From JBDIBB01 sp039812685 (GTDB taxonomy: Bacteria; Acidobacteriota; Vicinamibacteria; Vicinamibacterales; JAFNAJ01), in contig JBDIBB010000004.1 of assembly GCA_039812685.1 (NCBI GenBank), positions 1-60,814 of the forward strand: a stretch of DNA of 60,814 nucleotides, in the 5' to 3' direction. The notes beneath the pieces were generated by a model. The model was not told the DNA's origin. It was given only the letters and a program-made list of their open reading frames with translations, and searched no databases. Both the position numbers and the translations under genes were made by a program. Below, piece after piece: positions 43,365 through 52,510 of this stretch (position 1 is the first letter of the stretch; each line of letters starts with the position of its first letter).

Positions 43365-44711
43365 ATGGCCAGCGCGATCGAGGTCCGCAACGTCACGAAG
43401 GTCTACCGCCGCTACGCGCGGCGGCGGCAGTTCGCCACGCTGAAGAGCGCCATCCTCAGCGGGACCATGCTCAGCGACCTGCGCCCCGACGAAACGTTCC
43501 CGGCGCTGCGCGACGTGTCGTTCACGGTGGAGGCGGGGCAGACCTACGGCATCATCGGCCGCAACGGATCGGGCAAGTCCACCGCCCTCAAGCTCGTGGC
43601 GGGCATCACCAAGCCGACCAGCGGCACGGTGAGGGTCGATGGGCGCGTCTCGGCGCTCATCGAGCTCGGCGCCGGCTTCCACCCGGAGATCTCGGGCCGC
43701 GAGAACGTCTACATCAACGGCATCATGCTCGGCCTCTCCAAGCGCGAGATCGCCCGCCGCTTCGACGAGATCGTGGAGTTCGCCGAGCTGGCCGACTTCA
43801 TCGACGCGCCGGTGAAGACCTACTCCTCGGGCATGTACATGCGCCTGGGGTTCGCCGTGGCGATCCACGTGGACCCCGACGTCCTGCTGGTGGACGAGGT
43901 GCTGGCGGTCGGTGACGAGGGCTTCACGCACAAGTGCCTCGACAAGTTCGGTGAGTTCCGCCGCCGCGGCAAGACCGTGCTGCTCGTCACGCACTCGCTC
44001 GGCCTGGTGGAGCGATTCTGCGACGAGGTGCTGTGGCTCGACGGAGGGCAGGCGCAGGCCAGCGGCGATCCCCGGCGCATCGTCGGGATGTACGTGACCT
44101 CGGTCGAGCGCGCCGAGGAGCGCCAGCTCGCGCGCGACGACCAGCGCAAGCGTGAGGCCGTCGAGACGGCGCCGGCCGCCGGAGAACCGGGGGCCGACGT
44201 CCCGGCCCACCCGGTGGAGACGGCCGAGGGGCCGGCGGACATGTTCCGCGCCAGCGAGGGCCGCTGGGGCTCGCGCGAGATCGAGATCTCCGGGGTGACG
44301 CTGATCGGCGCCGATGGCGAGCCTGGCCACGTGTTCCACAGCGGCGAACGCGTCACGCTCGCCTTCGACGTGAAGGCGCCGCAGCCGGTCACCGACTTCG
44401 TGTTCGGCGTGGGGATCTTCAACGCCGATGGCGTGTGCGTCTACGGCACGAACACCGACATCGAGCAGTTCCGGCCCGACGTGGTGCACGGCGACGGGCA
44501 GGCGCGCTTCGTCATCGATGCCCTCGACCTGGTGGAGGGCACCTACAAGCTCGACGTGGCAGTACACAAGCGCGACGGCGTGCCGTACGACTATCACAGG
44601 TCGCTCTACACGTTCCGCGTGAAGTCGCGGCAGAAGGACGTGGGCATCTACCGGCCGCCGCACCGGTGGGAGTTCTCGCGCGGCATCCGTTTCCGGCTGC
44701 CGGAGTACTGA
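43365..44711 (+). CDS. Polysaccharide ABC transporter ATPase with C-terminal glycan-binding domain (Wzt type)
   Basis: 448 residues. ABC domain about 1-250 with Walker A GRNGSGKS, signature YSSGMYMRLGFAVA and Walker B VLLVDEVLAVGDE. A linker of about 45 charged residues leads to a beta-sandwich Wzt_C-like domain (about 295-448), which in Wzt recognises the terminated O-antigen chain. This suggests export of capped O-antigen-like glycan. No glycosyltransferase genes lie nearby, so the glycan cluster is elsewhere. Confidence 0.92.
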   Translation: MASAIEVRNVTKVYRRYARRRQFATLKSAILSGTMLSDLRPDETFPALRDVSFTVEAGQTYGIIGRNGSGKSTALKLVAGITKPTSGTVRVDGRVSALIELGAGFHPEISGRENVYINGIMLGLSKREIARRFDEIVEFAELADFIDAPVKTYSSGMYMRLGFAVAIHVDPDVLLVDEVLAVGDEGFTHKCLDKFGEFRRRGKTVLLVTHSLGLVERFCDEVLWLDGGQAQASGDPRRIVGMYVTSVERAEERQLARDDQRKREAVETAPAAGEPGADVPAHPVETAEGPADMFRASEGRWGSREIEISGVTLIGADGEPGHVFHSGERVTLAFDVKAPQPVTDFVFGVGIFNADGVCVYGTNTDIEQFRPDVVHGDGQARFVIDALDLVEGTYKLDVAVHKRDGVPYDYHRSLYTFRVKSRQKDVGIYRPPHRWEFSRGIRFRLPEY

Positions 44712-44929
44712 GGCGGCGGGCTCGTGCCGGGGTCGGCCAGAGCGGGGGCGCTTCACCGGCACCGCCGGGATTGGCGGCCGGCAGACGCCAGGCCGGTTCG
44801 ACCCATCACGGGAGCGCGATACGCCGCGCGGCGGCGGGCGCGGCGACGGTCTATACTTGGGTGTTCGCCGCCAGACACGCGTCACGGCAGGCGGGCCGGC
44901 TGCCGGCCTTCCTGCGCGCCCCCAACCAG

Positions 44930-45424
44930 ATGACCAGCACTCCACGCGTCCTGCTCTCGCTCGACGAGGCCGCGGCGTTTGCCCGGGCCGAGCGGCGCGC
45001 CGGCCGGCGCATCGTCTTCACCAACGGGGTCTTCGACCTGATCCACCCTGGCCACGTGCGCTACCTGCAGGCGGCGCGCACGGAGGGCGACCTGCTCGTC
45101 GTCGGGGTGAACTCCGACCGCTCGGTGCGGGCCAACAAGGGCAGGGAGCGCCCCGTGATCCCGCAGGAAGAGCGGGCCGAACTGCTGCTCGCGCTGGCGT
45201 GCGTCGACGCGGTGCTCGTCTTCGACGAAGAGACGCCCGACCGGGTGATCCGCGCCATCGGGCCGGACGTGCTCGTGAAGGGCGCCGACTGGGCCCACGA
45301 CGCCATTGTCGGCCGCGACGTGGTGGAGGCGCGCGGCGGACGGGTGGTGCGCGCCGAGATCGCCGCCGGGTACTCCACCACCGCCATCATCGACCGCGTC
45401 CGGGCGCTGCCGCGGCGGAGCTGA
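44930..45424 (+). CDS. rfaE2: D-glycero-beta-D-manno-heptose 1-phosphate adenylyltransferase (RfaE domain II)
   Basis: 164-residue nucleotidyltransferase with the family HxGH motif in FTNGVFDLIHPGHVRYLQAA near residue 30 and a C-terminal GYSTTAIIDRVRA. It equals the second half of E. coli HldE, so the heptose kinase must be separate. It makes ADP-heptose for LPS core. ATG 44930 fits this domain; the longer open frame from 44435 overlaps the ATPase gene. TATACT at 44852-44857 may be a -10 box. mfd starts 10 nt after the stop. Confidence 0.9.
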   Translation: MTSTPRVLLSLDEAAAFARAERRAGRRIVFTNGVFDLIHPGHVRYLQAARTEGDLLVVGVNSDRSVRANKGRERPVIPQEERAELLLALACVDAVLVFDEETPDRVIRAIGPDVLVKGADWAHDAIVGRDVVEARGGRVVRAEIAAGYSTTAIIDRVRALPRRS

Positions 45425-45434
45425 GGCCGCGCCG

Positions 45435-48400
45435 ATGCTCGTCGCCGCCCCATCGCTCGCCCTGCAGGCGCTGCTGAAGTCGGCCGCGCGCCGGGTGGGC
45501 CTCTACGACCCGGCTGCCGGGTACTCGGGCCTCACCCCGCCGGCCAGGGCACTGTTTGCGGCCGTCGCCTCAGCGGCGCGGCCGCTGCTGCTCGTCGCGC
45601 CGACCGATCGAGACGTGGAGCAGTTGACGGCCGACACACGCTACTTCCTCGCCGCCACCGACGGCGTGTCGGCGGCCGACGCGGATCGGCTGGCGCTGCC
45701 GTTTCCCTCGCAGGAGGTCGATCCCTACCGCGGCCTGCTGCCGCACCTCGACGTCGCGTCGGCGCGGGCCCGCGCGCTGCTGGCCATGGCCCGTGGGCAG
45801 GCACGGGTGATCGTGACCTCCGCGCCAGCGCTGCTGCCCACCCTGAGCCCGCCCGACCGCCTGCTCGCCCTGTCGATCGAGCTCGCCGAGGGTGTCGAGA
45901 TCTCACCACAGGACCTGCGGGCCCTGCTCGCCGGGGCCGGCTTCGTGCGCGAGGATCCGGTCGACGGACACGGCGAGTACTGCGTACGCGGCGGCGTCGT
46001 CGACTTCTTTCCCGTCGGCGATGCGCACCCGATCCGCGTGGAGTTCATCGGCGACACCGTCGAATCGATCCGCCGCTTCGATCCGGCGACCCAGCGCTCG
46101 GTGGGTCCGCTCGACCGCGTCACGATCGTCCCACTGCGCGAGCACGTCAGCGAGGCGGACGCCGGGGGCCTGCTCGTCGCCGATCGGTCGGCGACGCTGG
46201 TCGACTACCTGCGCCGCATGCGCGGGCTCCTGGTGGCGGTGTCGGAAGCCGACGATGTGCGCGCCGCGGGCAGGAAACTCGAGGAGCAGATCCACGCCAG
46301 CCACGCCGATGCCACGGCCCGCGGCCAGGTCGTTCCGGGCCCCGAGACGCTGATCGCGGGCTGGGACGCGGTCGAGGACATGCTCGACGGCAGCGTGAGG
46401 CTCGACGAACTCGACGTGGAGCCTGGCGACGACGGCCAATCGGCAGCCGTGCGTCACGTCGCCTGCCAGCGCGTACTCGAGTTCCGCGGCCGCCTCCATG
46501 AGTGGGTCGCCGACATCCGGCGCGCGCGCGATCTCGACGAGACCATCGTCTTCGTCGTCGGCACCGCGGGCCGGGCCGAACGCACGATCGAGTTGCTGCG
46601 CGAATACGACCTCACGGCGCAGCCCATCGACGCCGCCGAGACCACGCGCGGCGTGTCGGTGCTGGTGGCGCGCGGCCGCCTGAGCCACGGCTTCCGCCTG
46701 CCCGACGCCAGGCTCACCCTGTTTGCCGAGGGCGACGTCTTCGACGAGGACCGCCAGCGCCACGACCGCCGGACGGCCGCGAGCGGCACCTTCCTGTCGG
46801 ACTTCCGCGACCTGAAGGCCGGCGACCACGTCGTGCACGTCGATCACGGCATCGGCAGGTTCGTCGGGCTGAAGACGCTCAGCGTGAACGGCGATCCGCA
46901 GGAGTTCATGGAGCTGCGCTACGCCGGCGACGCCAAGCTCTTCGTCCCGGTCGAACGCCTCGATCTCGTCCAGAAGTACTCCGGCGCGACCTCGCCATCG
47001 CTCGATCGTCTCGGCGGCACGTCGTGGGAGAAGACGCGCACGAAGGCCAGAAAGGCCATGCGCGACATGGCCGACGAGCTGTTGAAGCTCTACGCGGCGC
47101 GGCGTGCCCTGACGGGCCACGCCTTCGCTGCCGACACCCACTGGCAGGAGGAGTTCGAGAGCGCGTTCGACTACGACCTGACGCCGGACCAGCACGCGGC
47201 CATCACCGACATCAAGCGCGACATGGAGTCGCCGGCGCCGATGGACCGGCTGCTGTGTGGCGATGTCGGCTATGGCAAGACGGAGGTGGCGATGCGGGCC
47301 GCCTTCAAGGCCGTGCTCGACGGCAAGCAGGTGGCGGTGCTGGCGCCCACCACCGTCCTCGCCTTCCAGCACCTGAAGACGCTCACGCAGCGCTTCGCCG
47401 AGTTCCCCGTGCGGGTCGACATGATCAGCCGGTTCCGCACGAAGGCGGAGCAGAAGGCCACGCTCGACGCGCTCGGCACCGGGCGCCTCGACATCCTCGT
47501 CGGAACCCACCGGCTGCTGTCGCAGGACGTGAAGTTCCACGACCTCGGCCTGCTCGTGGTCGACGAAGAGCAGCGCTTCGGCGTGCGCCACAAGGAGCGC
47601 CTGAAGCAGATGCGCAAGAGGGTGGACGTGCTGACGCTGACCGCCACGCCCATCCCGCGCACGCTGAACATGTCGCTGGTGGGCATCCGCGACATGTCGG
47701 TGATCGAGACGCCGCCCCGCGATCGCCTGTCGATCCAGACCCAGGTGGTGAAGTTCGACCAGCGCGTGATCGCGACGGCGATCCGCAACGAACTCGAACG
47801 CGGTGGACAGGTGTTCGTCGTCCACAACCGCGTCGAATCGATCTACTCGATGGGCAACCTCCTGCAGCGGCTGGTGCCGGAGGCGCGCATCGGCATCGGG
47901 CACGGGCAGATGACCGAGGACGCGCTCGAGCGCGTGATGGTCGACTTCGTCAGCCGCCGCTTCGATGTGCTGCTGGCGACGACGATCGTCGAGAACGGCC
48001 TCGACATCCCCAACGCGAACACCATCATCGTGAACCGTGCCGATCGCTACGGGCTGTCGCAGCTCTATCAGCTGCGGGGCCGGGTCGGGCGTTCCGACCG
48101 GCGCGCGTACGCCTACCTGCTGATCCCGCCCGAGGACGGCCTGACGCCGACCGCCCGCAAGCGCCTGGCGGCCATCAAGGAGTTCAGCGACCTGGGCTCG
48201 GGATTCCGCGTCGCCGCGCTCGACCTCGAGATCCGCGGGGCCGGCAACCTGCTCGGCGGCGAGCAGAGCGGCCTGATCGAAGGCATCGGCTTCGAGATGT
48301 ACGCGAAACTGCTCGAGGAGACCGTCCGCGAACTCAAGGGCGAGGATCTCGAGGACGATGTCCGCGCGACGGTCAACCTCAAGGTCGATTTGCGGCTCGA

Positions 48401-48977
48401 CGAGGACTACATCGGCGACATGAACCAGCGGCTCAGCGTCTACCGGCGCATCGCCGCGGCCCGCACCACCGCCGCGCTCGACGCGATTCTCGCCGAGGTG
48501 CGCGATCGCTACGGTCCGCTGCCGCCCTCCACGAAGAACCTCGAGGGCTACGCCCGCATCCGGCTCGCGGCCGATCGCCTGCGCGTCGAGTCGATCGAGC
48601 GCGAGCGCCGGATCGTGTCGCTGAAGTTCCGCGAGAGCGCGCGCGTGGATCCGGCGCGGCTGATGAACCTGCTGAAGCGGCGGCCCGACCTGCAGTTCAC
48701 GCCGCCGGCCATCCTGCGCATGGACCTCGCGCGGCCGACGTCTGGATCGGCCCCGCTGGGCCCGCGGGCGGCCCAGGGCCGGCTGGTGCCCCGCCACGAG
48801 CGCCATCCGGCGGCGACGCCCGCAGCGTCGTGGTGGACCGCGCGGGCAACGGCCGGTGAGGTGGCGCCAGGGTTCACCAAGGAAGAGATCCTGAAGGAGC
48901 CGCCGTCCGATCCCACCGCGCCAGGCGGGCTCTACGAGCGCATCACGGCTCTGCTCGCGGAACTCACCGACGAGTGA
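45435..48977 (+). CDS. mfd: Transcription-repair coupling factor Mfd
   Basis: 1180 residues. N-terminal UvrB-homology region (about 1-330), RNA-polymerase interaction domain around 470-560 (GDHVVHVDHGIGRFVGL), then an SF2 translocase: Walker A GDVGYGKTEVAMRAAF near 610, DEEQRFGVRHKE, TATPIPRTLNMSL, and the TRG-like RGRVGRSDRRAYAYLL. The C-terminal D7 domain is present but contains a Pro/Ala/Arg-rich stretch near residues 1100-1140. It displaces stalled RNA polymerase and recruits UvrA. ATG 45435. Confidence 0.96.
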   Translation: MLVAAPSLALQALLKSAARRVGLYDPAAGYSGLTPPARALFAAVASAARPLLLVAPTDRDVEQLTADTRYFLAATDGVSAADADRLALPFPSQEVDPYRGLLPHLDVASARARALLAMARGQARVIVTSAPALLPTLSPPDRLLALSIELAEGVEISPQDLRALLAGAGFVREDPVDGHGEYCVRGGVVDFFPVGDAHPIRVEFIGDTVESIRRFDPATQRSVGPLDRVTIVPLREHVSEADAGGLLVADRSATLVDYLRRMRGLLVAVSEADDVRAAGRKLEEQIHASHADATARGQVVPGPETLIAGWDAVEDMLDGSVRLDELDVEPGDDGQSAAVRHVACQRVLEFRGRLHEWVADIRRARDLDETIVFVVGTAGRAERTIELLREYDLTAQPIDAAETTRGVSVLVARGRLSHGFRLPDARLTLFAEGDVFDEDRQRHDRRTAASGTFLSDFRDLKAGDHVVHVDHGIGRFVGLKTLSVNGDPQEFMELRYAGDAKLFVPVERLDLVQKYSGATSPSLDRLGGTSWEKTRTKARKAMRDMADELLKLYAARRALTGHAFAADTHWQEEFESAFDYDLTPDQHAAITDIKRDMESPAPMDRLLCGDVGYGKTEVAMRAAFKAVLDGKQVAVLAPTTVLAFQHLKTLTQRFAEFPVRVDMISRFRTKAEQKATLDALGTGRLDILVGTHRLLSQDVKFHDLGLLVVDEEQRFGVRHKERLKQMRKRVDVLTLTATPIPRTLNMSLVGIRDMSVIETPPRDRLSIQTQVVKFDQRVIATAIRNELERGGQVFVVHNRVESIYSMGNLLQRLVPEARIGIGHGQMTEDALERVMVDFVSRRFDVLLATTIVENGLDIPNANTIIVNRADRYGLSQLYQLRGRVGRSDRRAYAYLLIPPEDGLTPTARKRLAAIKEFSDLGSGFRVAALDLEIRGAGNLLGGEQSGLIEGIGFEMYAKLLEETVRELKGEDLEDDVRATVNLKVDLRLDEDYIGDMNQRLSVYRRIAAARTTAALDAILAEVRDRYGPLPPSTKNLEGYARIRLAADRLRVESIERERRIVSLKFRESARVDPARLMNLLKRRPDLQFTPPAILRMDLARPTSGSAPLGPRAAQGRLVPRHERHPAATPAASWWTARATAGEVAPGFTKEEILKEPPSDPTAPGGLYERITALLAELTDE

Positions 48978-49016
48978 TCGGCGGGACCGGCGAACCCGCC
49001 CAGAGGGGAGCGTGCG

Positions 49017-49469
49017 ATGATCGTCGTGCAGGGAGCAACGCCGAAGGACGAGGCCGCCTGGTTCGAGATGCGACGAGCCTTGTGGCCGGCGACCAGCGGG
49101 GCCAGGCATCGCCAGGAGGTCGCCGATTTCTTCGCCTTCCGGTCGCGGCGCGAGCCGCAGGCGGTGCTGATCGCCCGCGACGCCACCGGCCGGGCGGTGG
49201 GCTTCGCCGAGGTCTCGATCCGGCCCTTCGCCGAAGGGTGCGAGACCGATCGGGTGGCCTACCTCGAAGGCTGGTTCGTGGAGCCTGACGTGCGCGGCAC
49301 CGGCATCGGACGGGCGCTGGTGCAGGCGGTCGAGGCGTGGGGACGCGCGCAGGGGAGCAGCGAACTCGCCTCCGATACCTACCCCGAGGACGCCGCGAGC
49401 ACGGCGGCGCACCTGGCGGTGGGCTTTGCCGATGTCGGCCTGGTCCGCTGTTTCAGGAAGGCGTTGTAG
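49017..49469 (+). CDS. GNAT acetyltransferase resembling AAC(6')-I
   Basis: 150-residue GNAT protein. Its motifs follow those of chromosomal aminoglycoside 6'-N-acetyltransferases such as AAC(6')-Iy: LRRALWP-type MRRALWPATSG near 18-28, VGFAEVSIRPFAEGC, then YLEGWFVEPDVRGTGIGRAL with the acetyl-CoA loop, ASDTYPED, and a C-terminal HLAVGFADVGLVRCFRKAL. I recognise the pattern from memory without an alignment. Aminoglycoside activity is therefore an inference. GGGGAG precedes the ATG. It sits 39 nt after mfd with no mobile-element marks, so it looks resident. Confidence 0.8.
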   Translation: MIVVQGATPKDEAAWFEMRRALWPATSGARHRQEVADFFAFRSRREPQAVLIARDATGRAVGFAEVSIRPFAEGCETDRVAYLEGWFVEPDVRGTGIGRALVQAVEAWGRAQGSSELASDTYPEDAASTAAHLAVGFADVGLVRCFRKAL

Positions 49470-49504
49470 TCACGTCGCGGATGCCTGCTCCCCGCGGAGT
49501 CGTC

Positions 49505-49687
49505 ATGTCCAGTTCACCGCCGCAGCGCTCGGGTCGCACCGTGGTCGTGACCTTCATCGTCCTGCTGGTGGCCTTCACCGCCCTCGTGACGTGGCTGGTC
49601 ACCGGTCCGGTGCGCGCGCTGAAACAGCGCCCCGTCCGGCCGGCGGATGCGCCAGCCGCGCCCGCGGCAGCCCCACCGGGCCCCTGA
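49505..49687 (+). CDS. Small single-pass membrane protein (hypothetical)
   Basis: 60 residues: a short charged N-terminus, one TM helix about 12-34 (VVVTFIVLLVAFTALVTWLV), then a basic and Pro/Ala-rich tail. GGAG lies about 5 nt before the ATG. It lies in the mfd/AAC to SurA-like direction. I recognise no family; it may be a real small gene because the hydrophobic segment and ribosome site agree, but it could be spurious. Confidence 0.5.
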   Translation: MSSSPPQRSGRTVVVTFIVLLVAFTALVTWLVTGPVRALKQRPVRPADAPAAPAAAPPGP

Positions 49688-49866
49688 CGGCCCCGGCCGG
49701 CGTGACGGGCCGCGGCGTCAAACAGGGAGGCGCCCGAGGCCCTCGCGGCGGCCACGGGCTTGCCGGTACCCGAACGGCCGGGTTACGCTCAGTGTTTGCG
49801 GAATCGCGTTTCCGCGCCTCCTGTGGACCGCCTCCGCGGGCGCGCGCCGGCGCAAGAAGGACATCC

Positions 49867-50949
49867 ATGAAGAAGTCGGTCGCCGTCGTCGTGCTGGCCG
49901 GTCTGGCCACGCTCGGAGCGCGCGCGGAGGTCATCGAGCAGGTGCTCGTCAAGGTGAACGGCGAGATCCTCACCAAGACCGACCTCGAGTCGCGCCAGGT
50001 CGCGGCGCTGCGGCAGCGGCTCCGCCAGAATGTCAGCGCCGCTGACGTGAAGACCGACGAGCAGTTGCAGCACACCCTCGACGAGGTGACGCCGCAGGTC
50101 CTCGTCGACGCCGTCGACGAGATGCTCGTGATGCAGCGCGGCAAGGAACTGGGCTACCGGATGACCGACGACCAGTTCCAGAGCATCCTGGCGAACATCC
50201 GCAAGGAGAACAAGCTCGAGGACGATGCGCAGTTCCAGGCGGCGCTCAGGCAGGAGGGGCTGAGCCTCGACGACCTGCGCAAGTCGCTCGAGCGCCAGAT
50301 GATCTTCTCGCGCGTGCAGCAGGCCGAGGTCTACTCGCGCATCGCGATCACGGACGCCGAGGCCAAGGCCTACTACGAGATCCATCGTACGGAGTTCACC
50401 ACGCCCGCGAACCTGACGATCCGCGAGATCCTGATCGAGATGGCGGCGCCGGCCGTCCCGGCCGGCCAGAAGGATCCGGGGCTGTTCAGCGTGGCGCAGG
50501 ACGACGAGGCGAAGGCGAAGGCCGAGGCGATTCGCGCGCGGGCGCTGGCAGGCGAGGACTTCGCTCACCTGGCAGCCACCGAGTCGGCGGCGGCATCCAA
50601 GGCCAACGGTGGGCTCATCGGGCCGATCGGCCGGGACGAGCTCGCCCCGGCGATGGCCGAACTGTTCGACAAGATGAAGCCCGGCGAGGTGAGCGAGCCG
50701 ATTCGCACGCAGCGCGGCTACCAGATCTTCAAGCTCGAGGCCCGGACGGCCACCGAAGTGCTCGACTTCGACAAGGCCCGCGATCAGATCGCCAACAAGG
50801 TCTTCGCGCAGAAGCGGGCAGGCGAGCTCGATCGCTACCTCCGCAAGCTGCGATCGCAGGCCATCATCGAGTGGAAGCACGACGGGCTGAAGCAGCTGTA
50901 CGAGCAGCAGCTCGCGCACCCCGCGGCGCCGGCGTCCCCCATCGCGTGA
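49867..50949 (+). CDS. Periplasmic SurA/PpiC-like peptidyl-prolyl isomerase
   Basis: 360 residues with a Sec signal peptide (MKKSVAVVVLAGLATLGARA). An N-terminal SurA_N-like region (VNGEILTKTDLESRQ to about 160) is followed by one parvulin PPIC domain (about 175-290, with IREILIEM and GEDFAHLAATES) and a C-terminal helix. It should assist folding of outer-membrane proteins such as the barrel encoded near 12 kb. Only one PPIC domain is visible, whereas E. coli SurA has two. Confidence 0.9.
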   Translation: MKKSVAVVVLAGLATLGARAEVIEQVLVKVNGEILTKTDLESRQVAALRQRLRQNVSAADVKTDEQLQHTLDEVTPQVLVDAVDEMLVMQRGKELGYRMTDDQFQSILANIRKENKLEDDAQFQAALRQEGLSLDDLRKSLERQMIFSRVQQAEVYSRIAITDAEAKAYYEIHRTEFTTPANLTIREILIEMAAPAVPAGQKDPGLFSVAQDDEAKAKAEAIRARALAGEDFAHLAATESAAASKANGGLIGPIGRDELAPAMAELFDKMKPGEVSEPIRTQRGYQIFKLEARTATEVLDFDKARDQIANKVFAQKRAGELDRYLRKLRSQAIIEWKHDGLKQLYEQQLAHPAAPASPIA

Positions 50950-50999
50950 GTGCGCCCGCGCCATCGCGCCGATCCGGAAGTCCTCCAGGCCTCTCGCGC

Positions 51000-52076
51000 A
51001 TGACGATCGGACAGGTTCGGTTCGACCCGCCGTTCGGCGTGGCCCCGATGGCGGGAATGACCGACACCGCGTTCCGCCGGCTGGTGAAACGCCACGGCGG
51101 CTGCGGCCTGGTCGTCACCGAGATGGTGAGTTCGGAGGGGCTCGTCCGCGGCATCGACCGCACGCTGGAGTACGCGGAGTTCACCGAGGAGGAACGCCCG
51201 GTCTCGATTCAGATCTTCGGCGGCGATCCCGCGAAGATGGCGGCGGCGGCACAGGTGGTGGAGGGCATGGGCGCCGACATCGTCGACGTCAACATGGGGT
51301 GTCCCGTGCCGAAGGTCGCCAGGCACCAGGCGGGGTGCGGCCTCATGCGTGAACCGGAGCATGCGGCCACCATCATCGCGGCGATGGTGCGCGCGGTGAG
51401 GATTCCGGTCACCGTGAAGATGCGCGCCGGGTGGAACGACCAGCAGATCAACGCGCCCGATCTCGCGCGGCGCGTCGCCGGCGCCGGCGCGGCCGCCGTC
51501 ACCGTGCACGGGCGCACCGCCGCGCAGTCGTACTCGGGCGTGGCCGACTGGTCGCTCGTTGCGCGGGTGCAGGCGGGTGTGAGCGTTCCCGTCATCGGCA
51601 GCGGCGATTGCGTGGAGCCCTATCAGGTGGTGGAGCGCCTGCGCCAGGGCGTGAGCGGCGTGCTGGTGGGCCGCGGCGTGCTGCGCAACCCGTGGATCCT
51701 CGCGCAGGCGCGCGACGTGCTCGAGGGCCGCACGCCGCGCGAGGTGAGCGCGGCCATGCGTGGCCAGTTCCTGCTCGATTACATCGACCTGCTGCTTGGT
51801 GACGATGCGGCGGAAGACGCCGGGTTCCGCCACCACGCCCCGGTCGTGGATCCGGCGGCCGTCCCGCGGCCCGCGCGGGGACGCGAGCGCTGGGTCGTGA
51901 ACAAGATCCGCGCCCTCGGCAGCTGGTACACGAAGGGCATCACGGGCGGATCCCACCTGCGCGTGGCGATCAACTCGGCCGAATCGATCCCGCACCTTCG
52001 CGAGATCATTGCCGCGTTCTTCGCCGGCGGTGAGCAGGCGCTGACCCCGGCGCCGCCTGCGCACGCCCGAGGCTGA
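51000..52076 (+). CDS. dusB: tRNA-dihydrouridine synthase DusB
   Basis: 358-residue FMN enzyme reducing uridine to dihydrouridine in tRNA D-loops. It has APMAGMTDTAFRRL at the N-terminus, VDVNMGCPVPKVARHQAGCGLM with the catalytic Cys, VTVKMRAGW and VHGRTAAQSYSG. ATG 51000 gives the E. coli-like start MTIGQVRF. A GTG at 50946 overlapping the previous stop is in frame and would add 18 residues. Convergent with the Dabb gene. Confidence 0.94.
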   Translation: MTIGQVRFDPPFGVAPMAGMTDTAFRRLVKRHGGCGLVVTEMVSSEGLVRGIDRTLEYAEFTEEERPVSIQIFGGDPAKMAAAAQVVEGMGADIVDVNMGCPVPKVARHQAGCGLMREPEHAATIIAAMVRAVRIPVTVKMRAGWNDQQINAPDLARRVAGAGAAAVTVHGRTAAQSYSGVADWSLVARVQAGVSVPVIGSGDCVEPYQVVERLRQGVSGVLVGRGVLRNPWILAQARDVLEGRTPREVSAAMRGQFLLDYIDLLLGDDAAEDAGFRHHAPVVDPAAVPRPARGRERWVVNKIRALGSWYTKGITGGSHLRVAINSAESIPHLREIIAAFFAGGEQALTPAPPAHARG

Positions 52077-52110
52077 GTCCCCTGGCCGGAGAGACTGGCG
52101 GGCGTGAACC

Positions 52111-52458
52111 TCACCGTCCCAGCAGTTCACCAGCCGCGGCCGCGCCGGCCGTCTCGTAGTCGTGGACCAGCGCGGCATCGAGCGTGCTCCTGAACGCCTG
52201 CCCGAGCTTCGTGTGGGCGGGGTGGCAGAGGTACGACCTCAATCCCTCCGCATCGTCGAACTCGATGAGCGCCATGTAGGGAAAACCGGCGGCCGCGATG
52301 CCGTCGTAGGCCGGCCCGTCCTCCAAACGGCGGCCGACCGTGAAGCGACGGATGGCGGGGATGTCGCGATGCGCGGCCGTGAGCGCGTCGACGAACCGCT
52401 CACGGGCATCGGCGTCGAGGTCTGCCTTGGGGCGATAGAGCACGAGGTGGACGATCAC
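52111..52458 (-). CDS. Dabb (stress-responsive A/B barrel) domain protein
   Basis: 115 residues starting at GTG 52458 (VIVHLVLYRPK). The pattern of a beta strand with His, RFVDALTAAHRDIPAIRRFTVGR, FPYMALIEFDDAEGLRSYLCHPAH is that of the dimeric alpha-beta barrel Dabb family. Function unknown; homologues are small oligomeric proteins. The frame remains open upstream to 53307 but antisense low-complexity sequence explains that. It lies 52 nt after the repeat protein on the same strand. Confidence 0.8.
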   Translation of the reverse strand: MIVHLVLYRPKADLDADARERFVDALTAAHRDIPAIRRFTVGRRLEDGPAYDGIAAAGFPYMALIEFDDAEGLRSYLCHPAHTKLGQAFRSTLDAALVHDYETAGAAAAGELLGR

Positions 52459-52510
52459 GGGTGAGTCCCTGCTGGAGGTCGAAGTCGCGGACGGGGAGGT
52501 TGCCGGCGGC

